DNA of 33,072 nucleotides from Deltaproteobacteria bacterium (lineage in GTDB: Bacteria; Desulfobacterota; Binatia; UTPRO1): positions 1-33,072 of the forward strand of contig JAJCZP010000096.1 in NCBI GenBank assembly GCA_029262315.1, given 5' to 3'. Shown here one piece after another: positions 33,018-33,072 of the stretch. Made by a program: the position numbers and the translations under genes. Numbering within the stretch: the first letter of the stretch is position 1; every line of letters begins with the position of its first letter. The notes under the pieces were generated by a model. That model saw only the letters and a program-made list of their open reading frames with translations, was not told the DNA's origin and made no database searches.

Positions 33018-33072
33018 AGCGGGGTCGCGACCGGGCGGGTGGTTGCCGTCTCAGGGTGGGGGTGTTGCGTCG

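Overview
The window is GC-rich bacterial chromosomal DNA with densely packed genes. No rRNA, tRNA, CRISPR array, transposase or phage structural gene was seen. The gene content (N-acetylglutamate synthase, class V aminotransferase-serA-purA, ribonuclease J-ftsK-lolA-yajQ, TolC-type outer-membrane protein, DksA-like regulator) points to a Gram-negative, diderm, deltaproteobacterial-grade lineage such as Myxococcota, Desulfobacterota or Binatota relatives. This placement is inference; there is no taxonomic marker gene to fix it.

Layout, left to right. Positions 1-207 are a perfect inverted repeat around long G and C runs that coincides with the window edge, so it may be an assembly fold-back. 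Positions 219-2869 (minus) hold an argA-like gene followed by two small proteins and a 4Fe-4S protein, chained by 4-base start/stop overlaps. Positions 2835-6407 (plus) hold a gamma-glutamyltranspeptidase and two family 2 glycosyltransferases. Positions 6394-10446 (minus) are an aminotransferase-serA-purA operon; its leader (about 10465-10614) shows a consensus-like promoter, a ZMP/ZTP (pfl-type) riboswitch aptamer and an overlapping intrinsic terminator. Diverging from it is a TolC-like gene (10774-12615), followed by two tandem copies of a two-hairpin repeat, a retropepsin-like small protein and a truncated membrane-protein gene. Positions 13704-16663 (minus) hold an APH-fold kinase, folE and two methyltransferase-like genes behind a strong promoter. 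Positions 16839-21186 (minus) are a dksA-like / glycerate kinase / glpD / nth operon with its own promoter.

Positions 21277-32361 (minus) form a long colinear run: rnj, DUF1499 membrane protein, ftsK, lolA, yajQ, and then a four-gene set that I regard as the most interesting part of the window. The set contains a tandem dCMP-deaminase fusion, a HAD hydrolase, a ParB/SerK-like protein with a DGMHR motif, and an 810-residue protein that reads as MtrA-like + DUF4346-like + thymidylate-synthase-like + a second, degenerate thymidylate-synthase-like module. The first three of these genes are joined by GTGA overlaps. The set looks like an uncharacterised pyrimidine-deoxynucleotide / one-carbon pathway. 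Divergent from rnj is ssb (32568-33017).

One-carbon and folate chemistry recurs: the ZTP riboswitch over serine and purine genes, folE, and the TS-like fusion with domains otherwise known from tetrahydromethanopterin enzymes. A dispersed, structured repeat family (four copies plus a partial one) lies at 1271-1341, 12626-12792 and 26551-26663. Its paired base changes suggest that the hairpins are maintained.
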